Source of the DNA: Acidobacterium capsulatum ATCC 51196
GTDB lineage: Bacteria > Acidobacteriota > Terriglobia > Terriglobales > Acidobacteriaceae
Assembly (NCBI RefSeq): GCF_000022565.1
Contig: NC_012483.1
Span: 2,294,001-2,358,000 of the forward strand
Reading direction: 5' to 3'
Length of the DNA stretch: 64,000 nt
The position numbers were made by a program, and so were the translations under genes. Of the stretch, positions 54,904 through 64,000 are shown piece by piece. A model generated the notes under the pieces. The model was given only the letters and a program-made list of their open reading frames with translations. It was not told the DNA's origin and did not search any database. The stretch's first letter is position 1, and each line of letters begins with the position of its first letter.

Positions 54904-55806
54904 TCACAATTTAAAGGCCGCGGGAGTTTCCCCTAGCAGCACATTATCAATCAGCCGCGTCGCGCCCACATACGCCGCCACCGTCGCCAGCGCGGGTCCG
55001 CTCACAGCCTCTACATCCACCAGCGTCTCCGGATCCACCACCCGCAAATAATCCACTCTTACCGCTGGCTCCTCGGCCATCACCGACGCGCCCGCCGCCA
55101 GCAGCCTCCGCCCATCGCGCTCGCCGGCCGCATGTCCGGCCTCCATCGCGCGCAGCGCCCGCGACAATACCAAACCCTGCCGCCGCTCCTCCACCGATAA
55201 GTAACGGTTACGGCTACTCATCGCCAGCCCGTCGGCTTCGCGCACAATCGGGCACACCACCACTTCCAAATCAAAATCCAGATCCCGCACCATGCGCCGC
55301 AGATTCGCTACCTGCGCCGCATCCTTCTGCCCAAAATACGCGCGGTCCGGCCCCACAATGTGGAACAGCTTCGCCACCACCGTCGCCACGCCGCGAAAGT
55401 GCCCCGGCCGCGAAGCCCCATCCAGCCGCCCGCTCAGCTCCTCCACTTCCACCCACGTCGTCGCACCCGCCGGATACATCTCCTCGACCTGCGGCAGAAA
55501 CACCGCATCCACGCCCTCGCGCTCCAGCAGTGCGCAATCCGCCTCCACCGTGCGCGGATACTTCCCGAAGTCCTCATTCGGCCCAAACTGTGTCGGATTC
55601 ACGAAGATCGAGGCCACCACCGCATCGCATTCCGCCTTGGCCGCGCGCACCAGCGACAAATGCCCCTCATGCAACGCGCCCATCGTCGGCACAAAGCCAA
55701 TGCTGCGGGTGCCCCACGTCTCGCCTTTGAGACGTGGGTTCTCCCTGTATCTCAGCTCCCTTACCGCCGCCCGTATCTCCGCAATCGTCTCCGCGCGCCG
55801 CATCAT
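54904..55806 (-). CDS. panC: Pantothenate synthetase with a short inserted segment
   Basis: Joins pantoate and beta-alanine with ATP to give pantothenate, the CoA precursor. The 300-aa protein has the HIGH-type motif in PTMGALHEGHLSLV (40-53), FVNPTQFGPNEDFGKYPRT, YFGQKDAAQ and the KMSKS-like MSSRNRYL. Between the first helix (ETIAEIRAAVRELR) and the first strand (RSIGFVP) it has about 14 more residues than the family, and this stretch is coded by a palindromic DNA element. The ATG at 55806 overlaps the panB stop in ATGA, so the two are coupled. All catalytic residues are present, so the insertion is probably tolerated. Confidence 0.94.
   Translation of the reverse strand: MMRRAETIAEIRAAVRELRYRENPRLKGETWGTRSIGFVPTMGALHEGHLSLVRAAKAECDAVVASIFVNPTQFGPNEDFGKYPRTVEADCALLEREGVDAVFLPQVEEMYPAGATTWVEVEELSGRLDGASRPGHFRGVATVVAKLFHIVGPDRAYFGQKDAAQVANLRRMVRDLDFDLEVVVCPIVREADGLAMSSRNRYLSVEERRQGLVLSRALRAMEAGHAAGERDGRRLLAAGASVMAEEPAVRVDYLRVVDPETLVDVEAVSGPALATVAAYVGATRLIDNVLLGETPAAFKL
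55709..55745. repeat. Palindromic element inside panC
   Basis: CCCACGTCTC (55713-55722) and GAGACGTGGG (55729-55738) form a perfect 10-bp inverted repeat with a six-base loop. The flanks GTGCCC at the left and GGGTTCT at the right resemble those of the intergenic hairpins at 58.67-58.90 kb. It is read in frame as residues 23-32 of panC (NPRLKGETWG). Confidence 0.7.
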
Positions 55807-56693
55807 GCCTTCCGCGCCATCGTCTCGCGGGCCTCCGCCGGCAAGTGATAGCTCTCACTGTCTGCCGGAAAGCTCCGGCCCGACACATCCCGCACATACC
55901 CGGCCAGCGCCTCGCGAAACAGCGCCGCCGCATCGCCATACTGCCGCACAAACTTCGCCGGCTTGGCAAAGCTCAAATTCACCAGGTCATGAAACACCAA
56001 TATCTGCCCATCGCAATCCGGCCCCGCGCCAATGCCAATCGTCGGAATCCCCACCTCCGCCGTGATCCGCGCCGCCACTTCGCGCGGCATGCCTTCCAGC
56101 ACCAGCACTGACGCGCCCGCCGCTTCCAGCGCATGCGCATCGTGCAGCAGCCGCCCAATCGCAGCCACCGTCTTGCCCTGCACCTTATAGCCGCCCATCC
56201 GGTGTACCGCCTGCGGAGTCAGCCCCAGATGCCCCACCACCGGAACCTCGGCATCCACCAGCCGCTCCACCAATTCCGCTCGGCTCGCGCCGCCTTCAAT
56301 CTTCACGGCCTCCGCGCCGCCGTCTTTTACAAAGCGCGTCGCATTCGCCACTGCCTCATGCACCGTCACCTGGTAGCTGCCATACGGCATGTCCGCCACC
56401 AGCAGCGCGCGCCGCACCGCACGCCGCACGGCCCTCGTATGGTGCAGCATCTCGTCCACCGTCACCGGCAGGGTGCTCTCGTAGCCCATCACCACCATGG
56501 CCAGCGAATCCCCCACCAGAATCAGGTCCACGCCCGCCTCATCCACCAGCCGCGCCGTGGCGTAGTCGTAGGCGGTCAGCGCCACAATCGGCTGCTTCTG
56601 CTCTTTTTTCTCTTGAAGGGTTGCGAGGGTCACCTTGGCGGCACCCTGCCCGGCGGCGCCATCGGCGCTGCGGAAATGCGGTAGGCTCATCAT
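55803..56693 (-). CDS. panB: 3-methyl-2-oxobutanoate hydroxymethyltransferase
   Basis: Adds a hydroxymethyl group from methylene-tetrahydrofolate to 2-oxoisovalerate, giving ketopantoate. The 296-aa protein shows PIVALTAYDYATARLVDEAG, ILVGDSLAMVVMGY (metal Asp), VKIEGGASRAELVERL, GHLGLTPQAVHRMGGYKVQG and GIGAGPDCDGQILVFHD, all in family order. ATGs at 56693 and 56690 are adjacent, after GGAGAG. It leads the panB-panC operon. panD and panE are not in the window. Confidence 0.95.
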   Translation of the reverse strand: MMSLPHFRSADGAAGQGAAKVTLATLQEKKEQKQPIVALTAYDYATARLVDEAGVDLILVGDSLAMVVMGYESTLPVTVDEMLHHTRAVRRAVRRALLVADMPYGSYQVTVHEAVANATRFVKDGGAEAVKIEGGASRAELVERLVDAEVPVVGHLGLTPQAVHRMGGYKVQGKTVAAIGRLLHDAHALEAAGASVLVLEGMPREVAARITAEVGIPTIGIGAGPDCDGQILVFHDLVNLSFAKPAKFVRQYGDAAALFREALAGYVRDVSGRSFPADSESYHLPAEARETMARKA

Positions 56694-57702
56694 TCTCTCC
56701 AGTGCAGCTCCCCTCCAGCGGGGGATGCTACCCGAACGTCTTCCACCCTACGCCTCTCCGCCGCTCTTCGTAAAGCTGGAAACTCCCGGAATCAATCCAG
56801 CTTCACAAAATCGGGAAAACCTCCGCCGCGCCAAAGACGCAATTGCCTCGACGGCCATTGGTCTTATGATTTTATGAATTCCCACAACGCCCAACCTATG
56901 TGATTTCGGATTTCCGCCCCGCCCCTAAACCCTTAAGCCATTGAAAACAATAAAAACCACAAACGGCATGAGGATTGCCATATAGATAGGCAGCCAGAGA
57001 CGCGAAGAGGTTCCCACGCAGGCACCTCTCCAGCGAGACCGCTCCGGTACGTGAGAGCTGAGACCCACAGGGTTTCGCCCCGGCCGGAGCAACAAGTCCC
57101 AGATTCCACCACAAATGGAGCGGGCATTTTCCGGGAGGCCAGTGACTGGCCATTCACAGCAGCCGTCTGCCCACACGCAGACGGCGCTTGTGCTTTCGGC
57201 CGATCCCGGCCGAAGCAGGCCCGAAATGGGAACCAGCTCCGCTTCCCGCCGCCCCTTTTCGTTCGCAAACTCGCCCCTCGCACGTTACAATTTAGTGAAG
57301 GCAAGCAGGCCAGTCGCGAGTCTCACAAGATGACTTGTCAAGGCATGCCCCAGGGAGTACTATCAACTTTGCCTATCGAGCGGCTGATGCCTTCCGGCTC
57401 GCTGCATGATTCGACAGTCAAGAACCCTGTGATCTTAAAAAGAATTCACCCTGTATCCCTGCTGTCCACGCAGTCGTGATCCGGTGGTTGGTGAAACCTT
57501 TCGGAGTGTTGCTCGTTCGAGATTTGATGCGGTGGCGCAGCCTGACCACGCGGACCCAGTCCGCCAATCCCGTTGCGCCCCTCACTCGCGGCACCATTGG
57601 CCTGTCGGCCCTCCGATTCAACACAGAAGCTTGAAACCCAGGCCTGCGGGCTTTCCCAAAAGTCCCGGCTACCGAACGTAAAGTGCACCAGGAAGTGCAA
57701 GC
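56694..57702. other. One-kilobase gap with hairpins but no convincing gene
   Basis: Short open frames exist on both strands, but their translations have no domain, no good Shine-Dalgarno and a composition unlike the neighbours. The centre (57007-57217) is rich in perfect hairpins and is listed on its own. A TACAAT at 57286-57291 could be a -10 box for the downstream receiver-like gene, leaving a long leader. Confidence 0.5.
57007..57217. ncRNA. Candidate structured RNA or regulatory hairpin cluster
   Basis: Five inverted repeats follow each other: GAGGT/ACCTC (57007-57028); GCTCCGG/CCGGAGC enclosing GAGACCC-ACA-GGGTTTC (about 57040-57090); GGCCAGTGACTGGCC; CCGTCTGC/GCAGACGG; and TTCGGCCG/CGGCCGAA (to 57217). 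They lie in a 1-kb stretch without a gene. I could not match it to tmRNA, SRP RNA or 6S RNA by eye, and strand is unknown. Confidence 0.4.
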
Positions 57703-58635
57703 ATGACACCAGAGCAAAACGAGCCCCAGGGCTTCGCAGAAGCGCCGGCAGCTTTTCCGCCGCCCGCCGCATCCGCCGCTGATAACTCCGCCAACGGCCA
57801 GCAGAACTCGCCCTCCCACAGCAGCCGCCGACGGCGTCGCCGCAAAAAGAGCAAGGGCGGCCAGCAGAACGGCCAGCCGCAAAGCGCCGCGCAAAACCAG
57901 AATCAGGGCCAGAGCCAAAGCCAGGGCAGCCAGCAGGCCAGCGGTGGCCAGCCTCCGCGCAAGCAGAAAAAGTTCTTCCAGAAGCAGCAAAACCCCGGCA
58001 ACGGATACGGCAGCGGCAACGGCGGCAAGCAGCGCAAGCAAAAGCAGCGCAAGCAGCCGCCCTCCTTCGTCGGCCCCATGGACCACAGCTACCGCGCCAC
58101 CAACGGCAACGTGGCCGACGCCCCCCCGTCCACCATGGACTTCCGCAGCAACGGCGGCCCCAACGGCAACATCGCCAGCTATGCTGACTCGCCCTACGAG
58201 GCGCCCGTCTCCATGCGTCAGGACGCGCCCACGCGCATCTTCTGCTTCATTGACGATCTCTTCTTCAATGCCAAAATCAACGAAGTCTCGCGCAAAACCG
58301 GCATCAAGGTGGGCTTCCTCAAGGGCGCGGACAAAGAGGGCATCGCCAGGCTCACTGACGCGCCTGAAGAGGAGCGCCCGTCGCTCATCATCTTCGACCT
58401 CAACAACGCCAACGCGAAGCCGCTTACGCTGATCCCCAAGCTCAAGGCCAAGCTCAAGCGCGGAACCTCGATCATCGGCTTCCTCTCCCACATCCAGGGC
58501 GACCTCAAGGCCAAGGCCATCGAGGCCGGCTGCGACACCGTCATGCCCCGCAGCGCCTTCTCGCAAAACCTCCCCAACCTCCTCCGCCGCCACGCCGAAG
58601 AGGAAGAAGAGGAATTCGAAACCCTCGAAGCCTGA
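57703..58635 (+). CDS. Receiver-like domain protein with long basic disordered N-terminus
   Basis: A 310-aa protein in two parts. Residues 1-160 are Gln/Asn/Gly/Lys/Arg-rich and likely unfolded, with a basic patch SSRRRRRRKKSKGG and more at KQRKQKQRKQ. Residues 175-300 resemble a CheY-type receiver: RIFCFIDDLFFN, the putative phospho-acceptor Asp in LIIFDLNNANAK, GTSIIGFLSH, and AGCDTVMPRSAF, where the switch lysine seems replaced. The basic tail could bind RNA or DNA. It stands alone, and a hairpin with a T tract follows the stop. Whether it is phosphorylated is unknown. I know of no characterised protein with this layout. Confidence 0.78.
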   Translation: MTPEQNEPQGFAEAPAAFPPPAASAADNSANGQQNSPSHSSRRRRRRKKSKGGQQNGQPQSAAQNQNQGQSQSQGSQQASGGQPPRKQKKFFQKQQNPGNGYGSGNGGKQRKQKQRKQPPSFVGPMDHSYRATNGNVADAPPSTMDFRSNGGPNGNIASYADSPYEAPVSMRQDAPTRIFCFIDDLFFNAKINEVSRKTGIKVGFLKGADKEGIARLTDAPEEERPSLIIFDLNNANAKPLTLIPKLKAKLKRGTSIIGFLSHIQGDLKAKAIEAGCDTVMPRSAFSQNLPNLLRRHAEEEEEEFETLEA

Positions 58636-58670
58636 GCAACACCGCAACACCCAGGAAAGTAGAAGAAAAA

Positions 58671-59275
58671 CTGGTGCCCCATTCAATCCAGCCGTTGGAT
58701 TGAGTGGGGTTTTTCTCTTGACCCGTCATCCCGGTCGAAGGCTTCGATACCCACCCTCCCTTGTCATCCCGACCAAACGAAGTGCAGCGGAGGAACCTGC
58801 ATCTTAAGCCGGTGCCCCATTCAATCCCGCTTTTGGATTCAGTGGGGTTTTATTCTGCGTAGTGCTCCACACCATCCCGGCTCTGGCTTGAGTGGGGTTT
58901 TCTCTTGTGCATCGCGACCTTCCCCACACAAGCCAGGGTGCCCCGGGTCCATCCGTTCGGACCCGGGATCGACAATCTCCAACCTGCGGCCCGCCCCAAA
59001 CCGCAACGCCTGTATCAGGGCATGGCTTCAGCCATGCCATAAACCGCGAATAGAGAACCGGGCTTCAGCCCCCGGCCACTTCCCAGAGGAAAACTCACCC
59101 CTCGCGCGCGTCATTCTGAGGCCAACAGCCGAACCGGGGCCTCCCGGAACAGCTCTTCATTACCGGGATGGACAGCCGAGGAACCTGCATCTTCTCCGCC
59201 ATGAAGGGTACGGGCTTCAGCCCGTACATCAACGTCGCAAAAGAAAAGGGCTTCAGCCCCCGAGGGATAAACATC
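58671..59275. repeat. Mosaic of short intergenic palindromic repeats
   Basis: Non-coding stretch holding three kinds of repeat. (1) GTGCCCCA-stem-TGGGGTTT hairpins at 58677-58709, 58815-58847 and a partial one at 58863-58900. (2) GTCATCCCGAC with GAGGAACCTGCATCTT, ending at 58805 and again near 59194. (3) Two-palindrome elements with GGCTTCAGCC cores at 59016-59079 and 59203-59266. The last kind is the one found inside alaS. No ORF here is credible. Confidence 0.75.
58677..58716 (+). terminator. Palindromic repeat acting as terminator after receiver-like gene
   Basis: CCCCATTCAATCCA and TGGATTGAGTGGGG pair over 14 positions (one G-T), followed by TTTTT. The same sequence type recurs at 58815 and in part at 58863, so it is both terminator-like and a repeat. 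Confidence 0.75.
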
Positions 59276-59327
59276 TTCGCGACCGCACTCCTCGCCCCAC
59301 GCAACCATCCCAAGACTCCGCAAACCC

Positions 59328-59544
59328 TGCCGGTAATTACCCCCAAATTCGCTATCCTGAAAATAGGGGAGAGAAATCAAACTTCCCAACCTCCCCAGAC
59401 CCAACAAAACAATGCCCTGAAAACAGGGCATCCTCACGAGACAGCCAACACTAATACGCATTGAAAATAAAGGACTTGCGGGACTAGTCTCGCGTAAGCC
59501 CCCTACAATCAGCCACTTCCAGGACGTTAATGTGAGTTTTTTTA
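59328..59544. repeat. Dispersed intergenic repeat, copy B
   Basis: Partner of 7819-8040. The left end (59328-59375, with TGCCGGTAATTACCCCC) and right end (59459-59544, with GGACGTTAATGTGAG then T tract) align with copy A; the centre differs and is about 20 bases shorter. It sits between the palindrome mosaic and a gene remnant. Confidence 0.6.
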
Positions 59545-59709
59545 TTTCGCTTTCGGAGCCGCCCGCTGGCTCTCCAGAAACACCAGTTTCCACTGCCCGC
59601 CCACCTTCTTGAGCGCGCCCGACTACAGCCAGACCATCGGTTTCCGGTCCGCCGACCCCACGTTCACTTCGCGAAACCATGCCATCTGGCAATCCGCCTG
59701 CATCTGCAT
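59542..59709 (-). pseudogene. Remnant of a small NTF2/SnoaL-like (DUF4440-type) gene with in-frame stop
   Basis: On the minus strand, 56 codons from an ATG at 59709 read as a typical C-terminal end, including ALKKVGGQWKLVFLESQRAA, but codon 29 is TAG (59623-59625). It starts directly after the hpnI stop. The family match is by pattern only, so it may be another small alpha/beta protein; the break is clear. Confidence 0.45.
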
Positions 59710-60888
59710 TTACTTCACCCGCACCAGCTCGCCCTTGCGCAGCTTGAAGTGCTGCCCCCGCCACACGACGGTGTCCGACGCATAGCTCCACGCCCATAGC
59801 CCGAGCGCGATCAGGTCCCGCGGCAGCAGCATCCACAGGTCGCGCATCACCTGCCGGTCACCCAGAACGCCCACGCCCACGCCCAGCGCCGTGGCCATCC
59901 GCACCAGAAACACCAGGCTGAAGAGCGCCAGGCTGAACGGGTCAAACGCCGACGCCACCATATTGAGCGCCGCCCACGCCAGGCCATAGGTGAAGATCAT
60001 CCCGAAGTAGCCCCCGGGCCGCGAAACACGCACCGCCCGCGCCCACCGCAGCTGGTGTGCCGCAAAGGCTCCGAACTTGTAGGCCGGCACGCTCGTCTCC
60101 ACCACCTCGTGGCTCAAGTGCACCTGAAAGCCCGCCGCTGCAATGCGCGCGCCCAGTTGATAGTCATCGGCCAGTTGCGTCACCAGCGGCTCAAAGCCCC
60201 CGGCCGAAACCAGCGCCAGCCGCGAAAACGCGAGCGTCGAGCCCAGCCCGAAGCGAATCCCCTTCTCCATCACCCGCGCCACCAGCACGCCCGGGAAGAA
60301 GTCCGTCGCGATGCCCAGCGCCTCCAGCCGCGAGGCAAGCGTGCCGTGCGCCCGGCCCCGGTAAGGCGCCGTCACCAGCCCCACCCGCGCATCGCGCATC
60401 GGCTCCACCATGCGGCTCAGGTAATGCCGCCCCACAGTGATGTCGCTGTCGTTGAGCACAAAGGTGTCATAGCGCGCCGCCGGAAGCATCTGCACCAGGT
60501 TGCTCAGCTTCCCATTCGGCCCCAGCGAATCCGGGCACTCCACCACGCGAATGCTGCGCTCCGGAAAGGCCCTCTGCAGCCGCTCAATCGCCGCCACCGC
60601 CGGATCATCCAGGCTCGAAACCCCGAACAGAATCTCGTATTCGCCCGCATAATCCTGTCGGCAATGGCTGGCAAAGGCCTCATCCATGCCCGGATCAAGC
60701 CCCTTCACCGGCTTCAGAATCGTCACCGGCGGATGAAACGGCGCACCTGCGGCAGACTCCGGGTCCCCGGCTTGCGGCTTCAGAAAAGCCCGCACGCTCC
60801 ACAGCACCACAAAGTAGTACGCGCAGCCGGCCAGTGCCAGCACAGTGGTGAGAAATGAGATCAACTCGGCGACAGTCAAAGCGGCCAT
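59710..60888 (-). CDS. hpnI: Hopanoid biosynthesis glycosyltransferase HpnI
   Basis: A 392-aa membrane GT2 enzyme of the ceramide-glucosyltransferase type. HpnI is thought to add N-acetylglucosamine to bacteriohopanetetrol. An N-terminal helix (about 8-30) is followed by the catalytic domain: VTILKPVKGLDPG, the DXD-like NDSDI at 146-150, LADDYQLGARI and the (Q/R)xxRW motif in HQLRWARAVRVS. Two to three C-terminal helices (about 295-345) hold it at the membrane. The usual partners hpnK and hpnJ are not in the window. The stop abuts a broken small gene. Confidence 0.85.
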   Translation of the reverse strand: MAALTVAELISFLTTVLALAGCAYYFVVLWSVRAFLKPQAGDPESAAGAPFHPPVTILKPVKGLDPGMDEAFASHCRQDYAGEYEILFGVSSLDDPAVAAIERLQRAFPERSIRVVECPDSLGPNGKLSNLVQMLPAARYDTFVLNDSDITVGRHYLSRMVEPMRDARVGLVTAPYRGRAHGTLASRLEALGIATDFFPGVLVARVMEKGIRFGLGSTLAFSRLALVSAGGFEPLVTQLADDYQLGARIAAAGFQVHLSHEVVETSVPAYKFGAFAAHQLRWARAVRVSRPGGYFGMIFTYGLAWAALNMVASAFDPFSLALFSLVFLVRMATALGVGVGVLGDRQVMRDLWMLLPRDLIALGLWAWSYASDTVVWRGQHFKLRKGELVRVK

Positions 60889-60924
60889 GCAGACTCTAGT
60901 CTACTGGCCACCCGCGCCAATGCC

Positions 60925-62178
60925 CTACTCGTAGCGCAGCGCCTCAATGGGGTCGAGATGCGCCGCCTTCCATGCCGGATAAATGCCAAACACCAGCCCG
61001 ATCGCGCACGAACCCAGAAATCCCGTCAGCGACCAGAAAGTGGACATCGTTGCCGGCAGCATCAGCCGCAGCGCCAGCGTAATCAGGCCGCCAATGGCAA
61101 TGCCAATCAGCCCGCCAATGGCGCACAGCGTCGTCGCCTCGGTCGTGAACTGCATCATGATGTTGCCGCGCGTCGCGCCAATGGCCTTGCGCACGCCAAT
61201 CTCGCGGGTGCGCTCCGTTACGGAGACGAGCATGATGTTCATCACGCCCACGCCTCCTACCATCAGCCCCAGGCTTGAGATGGCCACCATAAAGAGCGCA
61301 ATACCGCCCGTGATCTGCGTCCACAGGCGAGTGATCGCGTCAGGCGATGAAATCACAAAGTTGTCCGGCTGGTCGGCGCGCAGCCGCCGGTCGCGGCGCA
61401 GCACGCTTTCGATCTCATCCTGCACCAGGGCCTTCACCTTATCGCTCGAATACTTCACTTCAATGAAGTAGTCGTCCTCCTCGGGATGCAGCTTGCGGAA
61501 GGTGCCATCCGGAAACGTCGCCTTGTTGTCTTCCGGATTCTTGCCGCTGCCGCCAAACACCGACTTCGTCTTGTCAAAGACGCCGATCACAGTGAAGACC
61601 TCGCCGCCAATCTGCACCTCTTTGCCGACTGCGCTCTGAATGGGGTCAAACAGTTGCGCTGCGGTGTCGTGGCTCAGGATCACCACATTCGCATGCCGGT
61701 TGGCCTCTTCTGGCGTGAACATGCGTCCGGCCAGCAGATGCAGATCTTCCGTCTGCGCCAGGCTGGCCATATCGCCTTGCAGAATCGTCCCGGCGACCTT
61801 CTTCTTGCCGTAGCGCACGCCAATGTCTCCCGGCTGAAAAGCCGGATTGTAGCGCATGCCCGCATCCACGGCCACCACGCCCGGCAGGTGCGCCATATCT
61901 TCGGCTTCCTGCACGGTGAGCTTGGGCCGGTTCAGCATCTCGGGCGAAGGCCGCGAGGTTTGAATCAACGGCATGCGGTAGACCCAGAACAGATTGGTGC
62001 CAAATGAGCTGACCAGGCTCGAAACATTGTTGTTCAGCCCATTGATGATCGATGAAATGGCAATCACCGTCGTCACGCCAATCACAATGCCCAGCACGGT
62101 GAGCCCCGAGCGCAGCTTGTTGTTGCGCAGGGTATCGAACGCCATGCGAATCGATTCTCCTGAATTGCTGATCGGCAT
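60925..62178 (-). CDS. ABC transporter permease (MacB/FtsX type)
   Basis: A 417-aa inner-membrane protein with four helices: one near residue 25-45 (GLTVLGIVIGVTTVIAI), a large periplasmic MacB core domain, and three at about 290-400. The cytoplasmic coupling segment SVTERTREIGVRKAIGATRG is typical. It starts 12 bases after the other permease ends, and the two share the same pattern, so they may form a heterodimer. The C-terminus PAWKAAHLDPIEALRYE is the family ending. No ATPase gene is in the window, so it must be supplied from elsewhere. Substrate unknown. Confidence 0.9.
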   Translation of the reverse strand: MPISNSGESIRMAFDTLRNNKLRSGLTVLGIVIGVTTVIAISSIINGLNNNVSSLVSSFGTNLFWVYRMPLIQTSRPSPEMLNRPKLTVQEAEDMAHLPGVVAVDAGMRYNPAFQPGDIGVRYGKKKVAGTILQGDMASLAQTEDLHLLAGRMFTPEEANRHANVVILSHDTAAQLFDPIQSAVGKEVQIGGEVFTVIGVFDKTKSVFGGSGKNPEDNKATFPDGTFRKLHPEEDDYFIEVKYSSDKVKALVQDEIESVLRRDRRLRADQPDNFVISSPDAITRLWTQITGGIALFMVAISSLGLMVGGVGVMNIMLVSVTERTREIGVRKAIGATRGNIMMQFTTEATTLCAIGGLIGIAIGGLITLALRLMLPATMSTFWSLTGFLGSCAIGLVFGIYPAWKAAHLDPIEALRYE

Positions 62179-62190
62179 CGCGAGCTCTCC

Positions 62191-63420
<1,230 letters not shown>

Positions 63421-63629
63421 GGCGGAGCCGTCTTCCCTCAAATTCCCCATCATCCGCTGCACGAACCCGTCAGGTTTCAGAGCGCGATGGGCATGTCACG
63501 CGGGGTTTCCAGAAGTGTAACAAGGTGCGGGCACGACTCTTTGCGGTCTCACGCAAAGAAACCAGACCTTAGCGGAAAGATACGCAACGGCGGCCACTCC
63601 GGTTCCCCGGAACAGACTCAAAGAAAAGC

Positions 63630-63671
63630 AAAAAGTGGCATTCTGCCGCTCCGTCTTGAGGAGCGGCAGAA
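63630..63671 (-). terminator. Rho-independent terminator of rnpB
   Basis: TTCTGCCGCTCC and GGAGCGGCAGAA form a perfect 12-bp stem with a seven-base loop; on the minus strand ACTTTTTG follows. It starts about 17 bases after the 3' end of the RNase P RNA. Confidence 0.85.
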
Positions 63672-63687
63672 CCCAGTCTGCAAGCAG

Positions 63688-64000
63688 GGCCTGTAAGCCG
63701 GATTCTGTCGAGGACGGCCATTCCTCTAGGCGGCGCATTACTGCGCGCGCTCCAGCAACCTACCCGGAGGTTTCCGCCGCCGGCAGCCGAAGCCGCCTGC
63801 GAAGCCCACGTGGGCGCACCGGGCCGGTACGCAGAACGGCGAACTGGGCCACGCCGTTCTTCCCTCCCTATTTGGTCTTGCTCCGTGTGGGGTTTACCCT
63901 GCCCCCGGGCGTTACCGCCGGGGCGGTGCGCTCTTACCGCACCTTTTCACCCTTACCGGAGCGCCTCACGGCGATCCGGCGGTATCTTCTCTGTGGCACT
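63688..64000 (-). ncRNA. rnpB: RNase P RNA (class A), 5' end cut by window edge
   Basis: Catalytic RNA that trims tRNA 5' ends. The minus strand reads GGCAGGGTAAACCCCACACG then GAGCAAG (conserved region), with GACAGAATCCGGCTTACAGG at the 3' end. Several GC stems in the middle fit P8-P14 helices. The 5' portion lies beyond base 64000. A terminator follows its 3' end. Confidence 0.92.

Noticed and set aside
57007-57217. tmRNA, SRP RNA or 6S RNA
   Set aside because: No tRNA-like ends or tag frame, no SRP core loop, and no single long rod with a central bubble could be drawn by eye; kept only as an unnamed candidate.
57051-57479. 142-codon plus-strand ORF in the long intergenic region
   Set aside because: No domain, no Shine-Dalgarno, and it runs through several perfect hairpins; composition does not look like a protein.
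63496-63738. 80-codon minus-strand ORF
   Set aside because: It overlaps the 3' end of rnpB and its terminator hairpin, so it is a chance frame.

Overview
The window is chromosomal DNA from a high-GC bacterium, most likely an acidobacterium of the Terriglobia (Acidobacteriaceae type). The pointers are a large TonB-dependent receptor with an N-terminal carboxypeptidase-like domain, the hopanoid glycosyltransferase HpnI, MacB-type permeases without their ATPase, the order lptE-holA, a DUF4382-like lipoprotein, and many short intergenic palindromes. This assignment is inference from gene content; no 16S gene is present. No prophage, transposase or CRISPR array was seen.

Layout. 0-4.5 kb: ergothioneine genes egtB (5' end outside the window) and egtD, then two sugar-type oxidoreductases. 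4.5-8 kb: an XRE regulator with a membrane partner, a small holin-like membrane protein, a secreted protein and a GGDEF cyclase. 8-17 kb, minus strand: a cell-wall amidase, then a PP2C phosphatase, a DUF429 protein and alaS. 17-21 kb: a secreted VOC protein, and a glycosyltransferase with an exported adenosine deaminase. 21.2-21.6 kb: tRNA-Phe followed by three tandem degenerate copies. 21.9-31.4 kb: a GH30 glycosidase, DHA2 exporter, sensor kinase, YggX, polysaccharide deacetylase, HtrA-like protease, CoaE, Trm112 and a DJ-1/PfpI protein. 31.5-42.5 kb: YifB, a TonB receptor and a tripartite RND efflux operon. 42.6-50 kb: tRNA-Ala, an ECF sigma/anti-sigma pair, a TPR protein, a membrane MutS-like ATPase and lptE-holA. 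50-56.7 kb: two convergent paralogous secreted proteins, an EamA transporter, a lipoprotein and panB-panC. 56.7-59.7 kb: a long intergenic stretch with hairpins, a receiver-like protein with a disordered tail, and a mosaic of repeats. 59.7-64 kb: hpnI, two ABC permeases and rnpB, cut by the right edge.

The most unusual signal is that short palindromic elements lie inside essential genes as well as between genes. In alaS a two-palindrome element, also found intergenically at 59.2 kb, is read in frame as about 22 extra residues. In panC a perfect 10-bp hairpin, with flanks like the intergenic hairpins at 58.7-58.9 kb, is read in frame just before the HIGH-type motif. alaS also carries Gly/Ser-rich DNA repeats. 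Other points worth following are the tandem tRNA-Phe copies, a roughly 220-bp repeat present at 7.8 and 59.3 kb, and a hairpin-rich non-coding stretch near 57.1 kb.
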